From contig CAJKAP010000008.1 of NCBI GenBank assembly GCA_905197905.1, positions 1-64,000 on the forward strand: a stretch of DNA of 64,000 bases. Direction: 5' to 3'. The notes beneath the pieces were generated by a model. It was not told where the DNA came from. It did not search any database and was given only the letters and a program-made list of their open reading frames with translations. Both the position numbers and the translations under genes were made by a program. Positions within the stretch are counted from its first letter, which is position 1. Each line of letters opens with the position of its first letter. Source of the stretch: an uncultured Sutterella sp. (GTDB taxonomy: Bacteria; Pseudomonadota; Gammaproteobacteria; Burkholderiales; Burkholderiaceae_F). This document shows, one piece after another, positions 44,048-52,058 of this stretch.

Positions 44048-44764
44048 ATGTCATTCGCTGAACGATTAAATAGACTATTGGCAAGAGATGGTCTAATGCA
44101 AAAAGACCTAGCCGCTAAGCTCGGTATTTCGCCGCAAGCCGTACAATTTTGGGCCTCGGGTCGAAATATGCCACGTCGCACCATGATCATTAAAATCGCG
44201 GATTACTTCCATGTATCTACGGCTTGGCTAGAAGAGGGTGCCGAAGATAGCGCCCCCGCCAATTTGACTAAAGAGTTTGACGGTGAAGCCCTCATTACCG
44301 TTGGGGGAGAAGTCCCGAAAAACGTGGACCTAGTTCCCGTTTACAAATATGGACTGTGCTTTGCCGCGGGTGCGGGAGCGAACGCCCCCGAGTGGGTCGA
44401 AATAGCTGGCCCTGCACGCATATATACAGCGGCGGAACTACGTAGGCTAGGCGTATCGCCGGATCGCGCTCGTATCGCCGAAGTAACGGGAGACTCTATG
44501 TCTCCAACGTTATTAGACGGTGACGAGTTCCTTTTTGAGGAGTACCCAGATAGCCAGCTTGGCGCGAGTCCGTTAATCGATGGGCGAATCTATGCCATCA
44601 GCATAGACAGCGATATGAAGATTAAACGCTTGAGCAAAATAAAAGACGGAATTATCGTGCGCTCTGATAACTCCGAAACGTACCCAGATGAAATCTACAC
44701 AGGAGAAGAGTGCGACCGAATACGCGTATATGGCCGCGTAGTGCAATTGCTCCGTGGGGTGTAG
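44048..44764 (+). CDS. CI-like prophage repressor with S24 autocleavage domain
   Basis: The 238-residue protein has an N-terminal HTH (DLAAKLGISPQAVQFWASGRNMP) and a C-terminal LexA/S24 peptidase domain with the catalytic serine in GDSMSPTL and the general-base lysine in MKIKRL. The cleavage-site region near residues 105-112 includes CFAAGAGAN. It should keep the prophage silent and be inactivated by RecA-stimulated self-cleavage after DNA damage. GGAG lies 10 bases before the ATG. A terminator follows the gene. Confidence 0.92.
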   Translation: MSFAERLNRLLARDGLMQKDLAAKLGISPQAVQFWASGRNMPRRTMIIKIADYFHVSTAWLEEGAEDSAPANLTKEFDGEALITVGGEVPKNVDLVPVYKYGLCFAAGAGANAPEWVEIAGPARIYTAAELRRLGVSPDRARIAEVTGDSMSPTLLDGDEFLFEEYPDSQLGASPLIDGRIYAISIDSDMKIKRLSKIKDGIIVRSDNSETYPDEIYTGEECDRIRVYGRVVQLLRGV

Positions 44765-44787
44765 CAAACCCGCCTTTAAATCACAAT

Positions 44788-44814
44788 AGCTCGAGGTTAA
44801 CCCTCGGGCTTTTT
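44788..44814 (+). terminator. Terminator after the repressor gene
   Basis: AGCTCGAGG (44788-44796) pairs with CCTCGGGCT (44802-44810) with one G·U, around a short loop, followed by a T run. It isolates the repressor from the early operon. Confidence 0.78.
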
Positions 44815-44932
44815 CTTTCCATTCCCCCTTCCGCACACATCTGCCCCCCACACACATAACATCAAAAAATCAAGAAAAACTTGATCTTAATCAAACAAAA
44901 ACTAAATAATCAAACAACAAACACAAGAAACC

Positions 44933-44961
44933 TTGACTAGGTAAATTTGTTTATGTAGAGT
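44933..44961 (+). promoter_or_regulatory. Early rightward promoter
   Basis: TTGACT (44933-44938) is followed after 17 bases by TAGAGT (44956-44961). It lies just upstream of the first early gene and immediately before a palindromic operator. Confidence 0.7.
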
Positions 44962-44965
44962 GTAG

Positions 44966-44997
44966 TTAAACAACAAAGACAATTATTAGTTGTTTAA
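44966..44997. promoter_or_regulatory. Operator palindrome of the early rightward promoter
   Basis: TTAAACAAC (44966-44974) and GTTGTTTAA (44989-44997) are a perfect 9-bp inverted repeat with a 14-base spacer. The half-site matches TAAACAAC in the cro promoter. A further CAAACAAC copy lies just upstream of the -35. Confidence 0.65.
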
Positions 44998-45028
44998 ATC
45001 CCGATAAGCCGATAACCGAGAAACTGCT

Positions 45029-45571
45029 ATGACGAACACTCTCCCTTCTATCTCCGAAAACTTCAAGAACGCTTTTGCTCCATTAGTGGAAACGGGTTTT
45101 GCCAAAATTCTTCGCCGTCCGCAAGACTCCCACAAAGACGCCCTTGTCTTCGTCCCGAGTGACGCGTTCTTTGGCTTAGGTCGTTTAGCCTCCTCCAATA
45201 CCGTTTGTAATCAAATGGTCGTTTTCACCCCCGAAGAAGGCAAGTGGGTCGCCAGCATCGAGCTCGTTGCTTTCTACGGCGAACTCTCCAAATACTTCAA
45301 GGCCGAGTCGGACAACGTTGCGCGCCACTTTGTGGACTGCCACTTCTCTGATTTCTACACCGAAGTGGCTCAGCCTACCTACCTCAATTGGTCTGGTGCG
45401 CATTCCTCCAAGATCGTCTCGCGCCCTGTTGCGAATTCCGCTTATCAAAGCCCCTACCTTGCCACAACGGCAACGAATCCCGTTGACGCTTTGCGCGCCT
45501 TGCAACGCGCCGCACGCGAGTACTTCCTTCAACTGGTTAGCGCCGTTAAAGTGCGCACCGCTCAAAACTAA
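45029..45571 (+). CDS. Unknown early phage protein
   Basis: The 180-residue protein is the first gene after the early rightward promoter. It has NFKNAFAPLVETGFAKILRR at the N-terminus and a helical C-terminus (DALRALQRAAREYFLQLVSAVKV). I do not recognise a family. Its place suggests a delayed or immediate early function, such as host takeover or regulation. It is followed by a strong GC-rich hairpin. Confidence 0.6.
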   Translation: MTNTLPSISENFKNAFAPLVETGFAKILRRPQDSHKDALVFVPSDAFFGLGRLASSNTVCNQMVVFTPEEGKWVASIELVAFYGELSKYFKAESDNVARHFVDCHFSDFYTEVAQPTYLNWSGAHSSKIVSRPVANSAYQSPYLATTATNPVDALRALQRAAREYFLQLVSAVKVRTAQN

Positions 45572-45577
45572 CTGCCC

Positions 45578-45596
45578 GCGGGGGCTAAGCCCCCGC
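45578..45596 (+). terminator. GC-rich intercistronic hairpin
   Basis: GCGGGGGC (45578-45585) pairs with GCCCCCGC (45589-45596) around TAA, followed by ACTTTT. It may be a partial terminator or mRNA-processing stem between the first and second early genes. Confidence 0.5.
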
Positions 45597-45613
45597 ACTT
45601 TTGGAGACTATCC

Positions 45614-45757
45614 ATGCCTGAAAAGAAAAATCTTGACACGCGCAACACCGAGACTATCTATGACGCGTTCAAATCCTTGAAAAAGTTCGACGAAGCACAG
45701 AACGTTTCCCCTGACTACTTGAAGTTGCTTGGACCTGATAAAGGAGTTGAAGAATGA
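45614..45757 (+). CDS. Small unknown early protein (47 residues)
   Basis: An ORF starting MPEKKNLDTRNTE and ending LLGPDKGVEE. It is charged and helical. Its stop overlaps the next start (ATGA). The tight junction and helical composition support it as a real gene. No family is recognised. Confidence 0.5.
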   Translation: MPEKKNLDTRNTETIYDAFKSLKKFDEAQNVSPDYLKLLGPDKGVEE

Positions 45758-46269
45758 TGAAGCGCCGTACCACCACGAAACAATTGCACGTGGCGCTCGC
45801 CCGCGCACTGAACAGCTCGGGCAAGTTCGAGCAGACCTATGACAGCAAGCTCGACCGCCCATTTGGTCTGATTAATTGGCCCGCGACAGAGCGTCACGGA
45901 ATTTCCCTTGTGTTCTGTATTGAGTACAACCGCATACGCGACGAGTTCGAGATCGCGATCCCGATAGATAGCGCGTTCGTGTACGCCACTGGGAAAACGC
46001 TACCGCAGACCCCGTTTGAGTGGGTTGTTTCCGGGGGCTTGCTCTACACAATTTCTCTGCGCGTACGCAATCTGCACCCTGAGCTCGATAGCGTCCGAGT
46101 GAAAGAGGGCATTGTGACAGAAAAAAATGAAGGCAAACAAGCGATTGGCGCTTGTCATTACACGCCTGAGAAAGCGCTGAAGTACCTCTTCACGTGGCTC
46201 GATGAGCTCGAGAAGATCTACGACGGCTATTTGGAATTAGTCGGCTTTAGCGAAGGAGTTGAAAAATGA
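45754..46269 (+). CDS. Unknown early phage protein
   Basis: The 171-residue protein has mixed alpha/beta text (FGLINWPATERHGISLVF, then FAIPIDSAFVY-like strands, then a C-terminal helix ALKYLFTWLDELEKIY). It overlaps both neighbours by 4 bp (ATGA), so it is part of the early operon. No motif is recognised. AAGGAG precedes the start. Confidence 0.55.
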   Translation: MMKRRTTTKQLHVALARALNSSGKFEQTYDSKLDRPFGLINWPATERHGISLVFCIEYNRIRDEFEIAIPIDSAFVYATGKTLPQTPFEWVVSGGLLYTISLRVRNLHPELDSVRVKEGIVTEKNEGKQAIGACHYTPEKALKYLFTWLDELEKIYDGYLELVGFSEGVEK

Positions 46270-46640
46270 ACGTTGCCGAACTTAGGCGCCTCCGCCCAGG
46301 GCAGCGCATCGTGTGGCGTCTACACAGCGATGAACCCGTCGAGCTCTTACTAGTAGAAGAAGCCCAAGTGCGCTACCCGAGTCAGCTCGCATGCATTAGC
46401 TTTGGCTACAAAGAGTATCGCTACTTCTCCAATGTGCAAAGTTTCGACACTTACCTTGACTGCCGGCGGGCGCTCTGGGCACTAATCAGAGAGCGATTAA
46501 CGGGGGTAGCCATCGTTGCGGATTCTTGGGCGCAAGCCTACGCGATCGCCGGGGGTCTTTCTGAGCCCACCGATTTTTTACGAGAACTCAACAAAGTTGC
46601 TTGGGTATCTATTGATAACAAGGAGAAAGAACATGACTGA
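46266..46640 (+). CDS. Unknown early phage protein
   Basis: The 124-residue protein begins MNVAELRRLRPGQRIVWRLHSDEP and is aromatic-rich in the middle (FGYKEYRYFSNVQSFDTYLDCRRALWAL). It overlaps the previous gene by 4 bp and the next by 8 bp. No family is recognised; expression with the replication module is clear from the overlaps. Confidence 0.55.
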   Translation: MNVAELRRLRPGQRIVWRLHSDEPVELLLVEEAQVRYPSQLACISFGYKEYRYFSNVQSFDTYLDCRRALWALIRERLTGVAIVADSWAQAYAIAGGLSEPTDFLRELNKVAWVSIDNKEKEHD

Positions 46641-46953
46641 ACTCATGAAAGTGACACTCAACGACATCGGCGCGTTGTTCGCCCGTGTCGCAAAACTCGA
46701 AGCAATGTTTGCCTCTCTCGCGGGTGAAGCAGTACCAGCTAAAGCGCCCGTGCCGGAAGCCACGGCTCCAGAGAAGACCGCCACCGACCCGGCGGCGAGC
46801 GAGGATGAGCTTCGCAAAGTCGTCGCGCGTGTCGCCTCTCAGGACACAGAGAAGGCGAGGGCGATTCTTGCCCGTTTCGGCGCAGGCCGCGTTAGTGACG
46901 TCGCGCCAGAAGACAAGCCCGCGTTGCTCAAGGCATTCAAGGAGGCCCTCTAA
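46633..46953 (+). CDS. Small early protein upstream of the DUF2800 nuclease
   Basis: The 106-residue protein has an N-terminal helical part (TLNDIGALFARVAKLEAMFASL), an Ala/Pro/Glu-rich linker, and a C-terminal domain (RKVVARVASQDTEKARAILARFGAGRVSDVAPEDKPAL). The start at 46633 has AAGGAG upstream; a frame extension into the previous gene is not supported. It shares a TAATG junction with the nuclease gene. Proteins of this form often precede DUF2800 genes in phages; the role is unknown. Confidence 0.6.
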   Translation: MTELMKVTLNDIGALFARVAKLEAMFASLAGEAVPAKAPVPEATAPEKTATDPAASEDELRKVVARVASQDTEKARAILARFGAGRVSDVAPEDKPALLKAFKEAL

Positions 46954-48125
46954 TGGCTCACTCGCTTTGTTCACCGTCGTCCGCACACCGCTGGACGCAT
47001 TGCAACGGTGCGCCAGTGTTCGAGAGTTTCTTTCCAGAGGAAAGCTCTTCTTTCGCGCAGGAAGGGACAAACGCGCACGCGCTTGCCGCGCATATGCTCG
47101 ACCCAGCGCACAACGAAGCACCAGCGCCGGACGCTGTGCCAGAAGAGAACGTCTCGTACGTGCAAGAGTATGTCGACTATGTGCGCGAGCAAACGGCAAG
47201 CGCCGTGGTTCTGCGCATCGAGCACCCTCTTCACGTCGCGCAGGTCACGCACGAACCTGGGGCAAAGGGCACGGCGGACTGCTTGGCGATTGTCGGGACG
47301 GAGCTCAAGATCATCGATCTGAAGTTTGGGCGAGGCGTCAAGGTCGATGCCGAAAATAACGACCAGCTTGCGATCTACGCACTTGCTGCACTTGATGAGT
47401 TTTCGCTCATTGAAGACATTAAGAGCGTCGAGTTGACGATCTTTCAGCCCCGTCTCTCGCACATCTCCTCGGCGCACTACACCGTGGAAGAGCTCGAAGC
47501 ACTTCGCCCGAAATACGCCGAAAACGCTAGTCGCGTTATCGCGTTGAAAAAGCAAGTGGACGCGGGTGCACCGATTCCCTTCGCGATTTTGACGCCGACA
47601 AGCGCGGGGTGCAAGTTCTGTAAAGCCAAAGCAGAATGCCCTGCACTCGCGCAGTGCATGACCGAGGAAACGGGCGTCGATGTGGGCGCGGCACCTGTGG
47701 ACGTTTTCCCACAGATCGCGATGGGCGACGGCGCCGCGATGGCAAAGAAGCTCGCTGTGCTCGACCGTATCGAGGCCTGGACGTCTGCCGTACGTGCTCG
47801 CGCCTTCGAGATGCTCGATCAAGGATTGTCCGTACCGGGCTTTAAGTTGGTCGCGGGGCGCAAAGGCGTGCGTAAATGGACCGACGAGAAGGCGGTCGAG
47901 GAATTACTCCAGGTAGTCGGGGGTGACGAGGTCTACGTCAAGAAACTCGTCACACCGACGCAGGCTGAGCGTCTAGCAAAAAAAGCCGTGCTCGACAAGG
48001 ACACTTGGAAGAAAGTCCAAGAGCACATTACTCAACCCGACGGGGCGCCTACCATTGCGCCCGAGTCCGATAGTCGTCCAGCTGTCAAAACTGCAGCGGA
48101 CATGTTTGAATCTCTTGTTTCTTAA
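46953..48125 (+). CDS. DUF2800 Cas4-like nuclease
   Basis: The 390-residue protein has a PD-(D/E)XK-type core: GTADCLAIVG (Asp), then LKIIDLKFGRGVKV (Asp and Lys), then NDQLAIYALAAL. A C-terminal cysteine cluster (CKFCKAKAECPALAQC) resembles the iron-sulfur site of Cas4/AddB nucleases. It begins a conserved phage replication module DUF2800-DUF2815-PolA-VRR-NUC-SNF2. It probably processes DNA ends in phage recombination or replication. Confidence 0.86.
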   Translation: MAHSLCSPSSAHRWTHCNGAPVFESFFPEESSSFAQEGTNAHALAAHMLDPAHNEAPAPDAVPEENVSYVQEYVDYVREQTASAVVLRIEHPLHVAQVTHEPGAKGTADCLAIVGTELKIIDLKFGRGVKVDAENNDQLAIYALAALDEFSLIEDIKSVELTIFQPRLSHISSAHYTVEELEALRPKYAENASRVIALKKQVDAGAPIPFAILTPTSAGCKFCKAKAECPALAQCMTEETGVDVGAAPVDVFPQIAMGDGAAMAKKLAVLDRIEAWTSAVRARAFEMLDQGLSVPGFKLVAGRKGVRKWTDEKAVEELLQVVGGDEVYVKKLVTPTQAERLAKKAVLDKDTWKKVQEHITQPDGAPTIAPESDSRPAVKTAADMFESLVS

Positions 48126-48140
48126 AAAGGAGCCCACATT

Positions 48141-48722
48141 ATGGCAAAAAACGTAACGCTTAACCTTTATGGTCGCCTCTCTTTCGAGCACGTCTTCGAG
48201 GCAGTGCCTGGTCCCGACGGCGGTGAACCAAAGTTCTCCACGGCATTGATCCTTGAAGGCAAGGACAACCCGCAACTGCCGAAGATTCGGAAAGCCATTG
48301 CCGACGTTGCTGAAGCGAAGTGGGGCTCTCGTGCAAAAACTATCCTCGCCGAGCTTCAGTCGAAGGGTCGCATCTTCTTGCGTGACGGGGATATGTCGGG
48401 CCGCCCTGAGTACAAGGGCCACTGGTTCTTCAACGCCTCTAATGAAAAGCGCCCCCTTGTGGTCGACACCGACAAAACCCCGCTCACTAAGGCAGATGGC
48501 AGACCCTACTCTGGCTGCTACAGCAACGTGGTCGTTGAAGTGTGGGCGATGGATAACCGTTTTGGCAAGCGCATCTGCGCAGCGCTCAAAGGCGTGCAGT
48601 TCGTCCGTGACGGCGAAGCGTTTACTGGCGCGGAGCCCGCCACCGCTGATGACTTTGATGATCTCAGCAACACGGGCGAGGATACTACCGACTCCGCAGA
48701 CGCGGCTGCTGATCTTTGGTAA
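48141..48722 (+). CDS. DUF2815 single-stranded DNA-binding protein
   Basis: The 193-residue protein is the DUF2815 partner of the upstream nuclease. It has an OB-fold-like body (FSTALILEGKD, GRPYSGCYSNVVVEVWAM) and an acidic C-terminal tail (ADDFDDLSNTGEDTTDSADAAADLW), as in T7 gp2.5-type SSBs, which use the tail to contact the polymerase and helicase. AAAAGGAG precedes the ATG. Confidence 0.85.
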   Translation: MAKNVTLNLYGRLSFEHVFEAVPGPDGGEPKFSTALILEGKDNPQLPKIRKAIADVAEAKWGSRAKTILAELQSKGRIFLRDGDMSGRPEYKGHWFFNASNEKRPLVVDTDKTPLTKADGRPYSGCYSNVVVEVWAMDNRFGKRICAALKGVQFVRDGEAFTGAEPATADDFDDLSNTGEDTTDSADAAADLW

Positions 48723-48802
48723 TCCCTGAGTCGATGGCATTCGCCCACACGGGGCGAGTGCTATCCGCTAAGTGATGACTTTTTTAGCTGGACTGGATAA
48801 CC

Positions 48803-51760
48803 ATGCGCACTCTTTTTTGCGACCTTGAAACCTATAGCAATATCGATATCCATAATGGGACATACGCCTATTGCGAAGATGTTGAAGTACTGCTATTTGC
48901 GTACGCCGTCGATGGCGAGCCCGCCAAAGTGTGGGATCTGACCCTGGATGAAACAATGCCGGATGACCTCCGCGAAGGGCTCAACGATCCTTCAGTTCGT
49001 CTGGTTTGGCACAACGGTGCCAGCTTCGACCGTACGGTGCTCATGCACGCCAAGAACCTGCGCGTAGAGATACCGATCGAGCGCATCGACGATACCATGG
49101 CGATAGCGTATAGCCACGGCTTAGTTGGCTCGCTCGGCGGGCTGTGCGACATTTACAAAATTGCACAGGACAAGGCTAAAGACACGCGCGGGCGACTCCT
49201 TATTCAAAAGTTCTGCAAGCTCTACCACGGCAAACGCCGTACGCGTGAGACGGATCCTGCCGACTGGGCGCACTTCAAAGAGTACGCGCGCCTTGACGTT
49301 GAAGCCATGCGTGAGATTTGGAAAAAACTCCCACGCTGGAACTGGCGGGCTTACGACCGTGAGCTTTTTGCCCTCGATCGCCGAATTAATGATCGGGGCA
49401 TGCTGATAGATGCCGAACTTGCACAAGCCTGTGTGGATCTTGCCAAGACGATCCGCGGGAAAAATGACACCCGCACAAGCGAGCTCACCAGGGGGAAACT
49501 CATCTCGGCGAATCAGCGCGAAGCGCTGCTCTCTTACCTCAATGGCACCTACGGCGTGGGTCTGAAGGATATGCGCAGTAGCACCATTGAGTCTATCCTC
49601 GCTAAAGAGGAGCTCCCGCCTGTTGCCTCGGAGCTCTTAGCCGTGCGTCTTTCGTCGGCTAAGGCAAGCGTTTCCAAGTACAAGAAACTTATCGCCGCCA
49701 TGAGTAGCGACCATCGCTTGCGCGGTTGCTTGCAGTTCCGCGGGGCTTCACGAACAGGACGATGGTGTTTGACAGGCGATCATGAAGTATTAACCCCCGA
49801 TGGGTGGGTACGCCTTGACGAATGGGACGGTGGCTCTATTGCTGTCTGGTCTAAAAGCGGCGACTTGATATCTTTTCAGGCGTCACAACCCCTCGTATTC
49901 GATTATGAAGGTCCGATGTACGCCTGGAACACAACGCGTTTCGCACAAGTCTGTACCCCAGACCACAAAGTGCCGTACTTGAAAAACGGAACGTGGGCCG
50001 ATGGAACTGCTGAGGAAGTAGCAAAGAAACGTTTTGCGATCCCGTTCACTGGGACGCGCTATGTCACGACGTCAAATGATCATATCAAGGTACGAGTGCT
50101 CATCATGGTACAAGCAGACGGTCACTTTGCAAAGGAAGGATTCCTTCGACTCCATCTTAAGAAGACGCGAAAAATTGAACGTTGCCGCCACTTGTTACGC
50201 AGAGCCGGGCTCGTCTTTTCCGAACGAGTGAGTAGTGAGGGGGGCACGACTTTTACGGTTCTAGCCCGCCATCTTCCAATGTGGCTTCGACTTTTCAAGG
50301 GTAAACAGTATGGGTGGTGGATGCTCGATGAGTCGCCAGAGGTTATTTTCGACGAACTCCCGCATTGGGCGGGTTACGTGAGCGGCCCCAACTCTATACG
50401 GTACTGTACCACGGTTAAAGAGAACGCAGACATTGTTCAGGCATGCGCCTGCCTATCTGGGCGAACCGCAACGATCCTTAAAAGAGAAAATCACGAGAAG
50501 AACCAGGCGGATACATACGTTGTAAACATTTGGCTCACCCCAAGCCCCGCCGCGAAAATCCGCGAGAAACCCACTATTGTCGACTACAAAGGCAAAGTGT
50601 ATTGCGCGAAGACGCCAACAGGATATTTCCTCGTTCGACGCAATGGTCGGGTTTGGGTAACGGGCAACTCGGGGAAAGTTTACCAACCACAAAACCTACC
50701 CCGCCCAACGCTCAAGCAATGGGTCATCGACTTAGGGATTCCAGCCCTCAAGGAGGGCTGGAGCGATATTGTCGCCGAGCCTAACGAACTCATGAGCTCG
50801 TGCCTGCGTAGTGTGATCTGTGCACCCAAGGGGGAGCATTTGGTGGTCGCCGACCTCTCGAACATTGAAGGGCGTGTGCTCGCATGGCTCGCGGGGGAGA
50901 AATGGAAGCTCGACGCCTTCCGACTGGCTGATGAAGGCAAGGGGCAGGACCTCTACAAACTCACCTACGGTCGCACTTTCGGCGTGAACCCTGCAGAGGT
51001 TACTAAGCAACAGCGCCAAATCGGCAAGGTTGAAGAGCTCGCGCTTGGCTACCGTGGCGGCGTGGGGGCGTTCTTAACGTTCGCCACTGCCTACGGCGTT
51101 GACCTTGATGAACTCGCGCAACATGTGCGCGGGGCGATCGCTGATGAACTGTGGCGCGAAGCTGAAGCGGCGTACCCCTGGTTCGTCGAGAAGAAGGCAA
51201 CACACGGGCTCAGCCAAGAAACCTTCATCGCACTAGACGCGATTAAGCGTGGCTGGCGTCAGTCGCACTCCGCGATCTCCGCATTCTGGCTAAAGCTTGA
51301 AGAAGGGTGTGTGCGCGCTCTTGCGGGCGAGACGGTGAAGATCGGGCGTTTGGTGCTCGATCGGCGAGGCGTCTGGCTTCGCATTCGTCTCCCTTCTGGG
51401 CGCTATCTCTGCTATCCACGGGCAGAAGATATCCGAGAGACAAAGGACATGGGGGTTATCTCGTTTTATGGCGTAGATCAGATTTCGCGCAAGTGGAAGC
51501 GCATTACCACCCACGGGGGAAAGCTCGCGGAAAACGTAACACAAGCCGTCGCGCTTGATGTCCTTGCCGAAGCCCTGCTACGTGCCGAAAACGAAGGCTT
51601 ACGCGTTGTACTGTCGGTGCACGACGAAATTATCGCGGAGGCCCCTCTGGAGAAGACTGAGAAGGACTTGGTCAGAGTGATGACAACCACCCCCACTTGG
51701 GGCGCAGGACTACCCCTTAACGCTGCGGGCTTTACCGCGGATCGCTACCGAAAGGATTAA
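48803..51760 (+). CDS. Family A DNA polymerase containing an intein
   Basis: The 985-codon frame encodes a phage PolA with a 3'-5' exonuclease domain (CDLETYS near residue 7-13, and VWHNGASFD), then the polymerase: motif A VVADLSNIEGRVLAW, motif B RQIGKVEELALGYRGG, and motif C LSVHDEIIAE. An intein of 301 residues interrupts the conserved RTGRW/SGKVYQPQNLPRP region (residues 322-622). After splicing the polymerase would be 684 residues, a normal length for such phage enzymes. It should replicate the phage genome. Confidence 0.93.
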   Translation: MRTLFCDLETYSNIDIHNGTYAYCEDVEVLLFAYAVDGEPAKVWDLTLDETMPDDLREGLNDPSVRLVWHNGASFDRTVLMHAKNLRVEIPIERIDDTMAIAYSHGLVGSLGGLCDIYKIAQDKAKDTRGRLLIQKFCKLYHGKRRTRETDPADWAHFKEYARLDVEAMREIWKKLPRWNWRAYDRELFALDRRINDRGMLIDAELAQACVDLAKTIRGKNDTRTSELTRGKLISANQREALLSYLNGTYGVGLKDMRSSTIESILAKEELPPVASELLAVRLSSAKASVSKYKKLIAAMSSDHRLRGCLQFRGASRTGRWCLTGDHEVLTPDGWVRLDEWDGGSIAVWSKSGDLISFQASQPLVFDYEGPMYAWNTTRFAQVCTPDHKVPYLKNGTWADGTAEEVAKKRFAIPFTGTRYVTTSNDHIKVRVLIMVQADGHFAKEGFLRLHLKKTRKIERCRHLLRRAGLVFSERVSSEGGTTFTVLARHLPMWLRLFKGKQYGWWMLDESPEVIFDELPHWAGYVSGPNSIRYCTTVKENADIVQACACLSGRTATILKRENHEKNQADTYVVNIWLTPSPAAKIREKPTIVDYKGKVYCAKTPTGYFLVRRNGRVWVTGNSGKVYQPQNLPRPTLKQWVIDLGIPALKEGWSDIVAEPNELMSSCLRSVICAPKGEHLVVADLSNIEGRVLAWLAGEKWKLDAFRLADEGKGQDLYKLTYGRTFGVNPAEVTKQQRQIGKVEELALGYRGGVGAFLTFATAYGVDLDELAQHVRGAIADELWREAEAAYPWFVEKKATHGLSQETFIALDAIKRGWRQSHSAISAFWLKLEEGCVRALAGETVKIGRLVLDRRGVWLRIRLPSGRYLCYPRAEDIRETKDMGVISFYGVDQISRKWKRITTHGGKLAENVTQAVALDVLAEALLRAENEGLRVVLSVHDEIIAEAPLEKTEKDLVRVMTTTPTWGAGLPLNAAGFTADRYRKD
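49766..50668 (+). other. Intein with degenerate LAGLIDADG endonuclease domain, in the DNA polymerase
   Basis: The in-frame insert runs from Cys322 (block A: CLTGDHEVLTPDGWVRLDEW) to Asn622, followed by Ser623. Block B TPDH is in CTPDHKVPYL. The C-terminal end is GRVWVTGN, with Gly instead of the usual penultimate His. The middle has one good dodecapeptide-like motif (LIMVQADGHF) and a second one in which the expected acidic residue seems lost (LPHWAGYVSG). Splicing looks feasible; homing activity is doubtful. Confidence 0.88.
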
Positions 51761-51764
51761 AAAC

Positions 51765-52058
51765 ATGACAACACCAGAAGGCAAAGTTGTGCGGGCTATT
51801 CGTCGCGCGGTCAAGGACGCGGGGGGCACAGTGCGTAAGTGCGCGTGGGAAGCTGTTCGTGGCGCGCCCGATCTCTTCATCATGCTCGACGGACGCCACG
51901 CCTGGGTCGAAGCGAAAGCCCCTGGGGGCAAACTCGCCCCACATCAGGCCCGTGAAATTGCGCGAATGAAAGAGGCGGGGTGCGTGGTCTATGTGATCGA
52001 CCACGAAGGGCTCGCCCAGTGGCTCGTCGAAGAACTCAAAGGGGGCGAACATGCGTGA
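51765..52058 (+). CDS. VRR-NUC domain nuclease
   Basis: The 97-residue stand-alone VRR-NUC protein has the conserved G-x-P-D (RGAPDLFIML), the VEAKAPGGKL catalytic E-x-K and PHQAREIARMKEAG. Such nucleases act on branched DNA or work with the neighbouring SNF2 helicase. It lies 4 bp after the polymerase gene and overlaps the helicase gene by 8 bp. Confidence 0.88.
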   Translation: MTTPEGKVVRAIRRAVKDAGGTVRKCAWEAVRGAPDLFIMLDGRHAWVEAKAPGGKLAPHQAREIARMKEAGCVVYVIDHEGLAQWLVEELKGGEHA

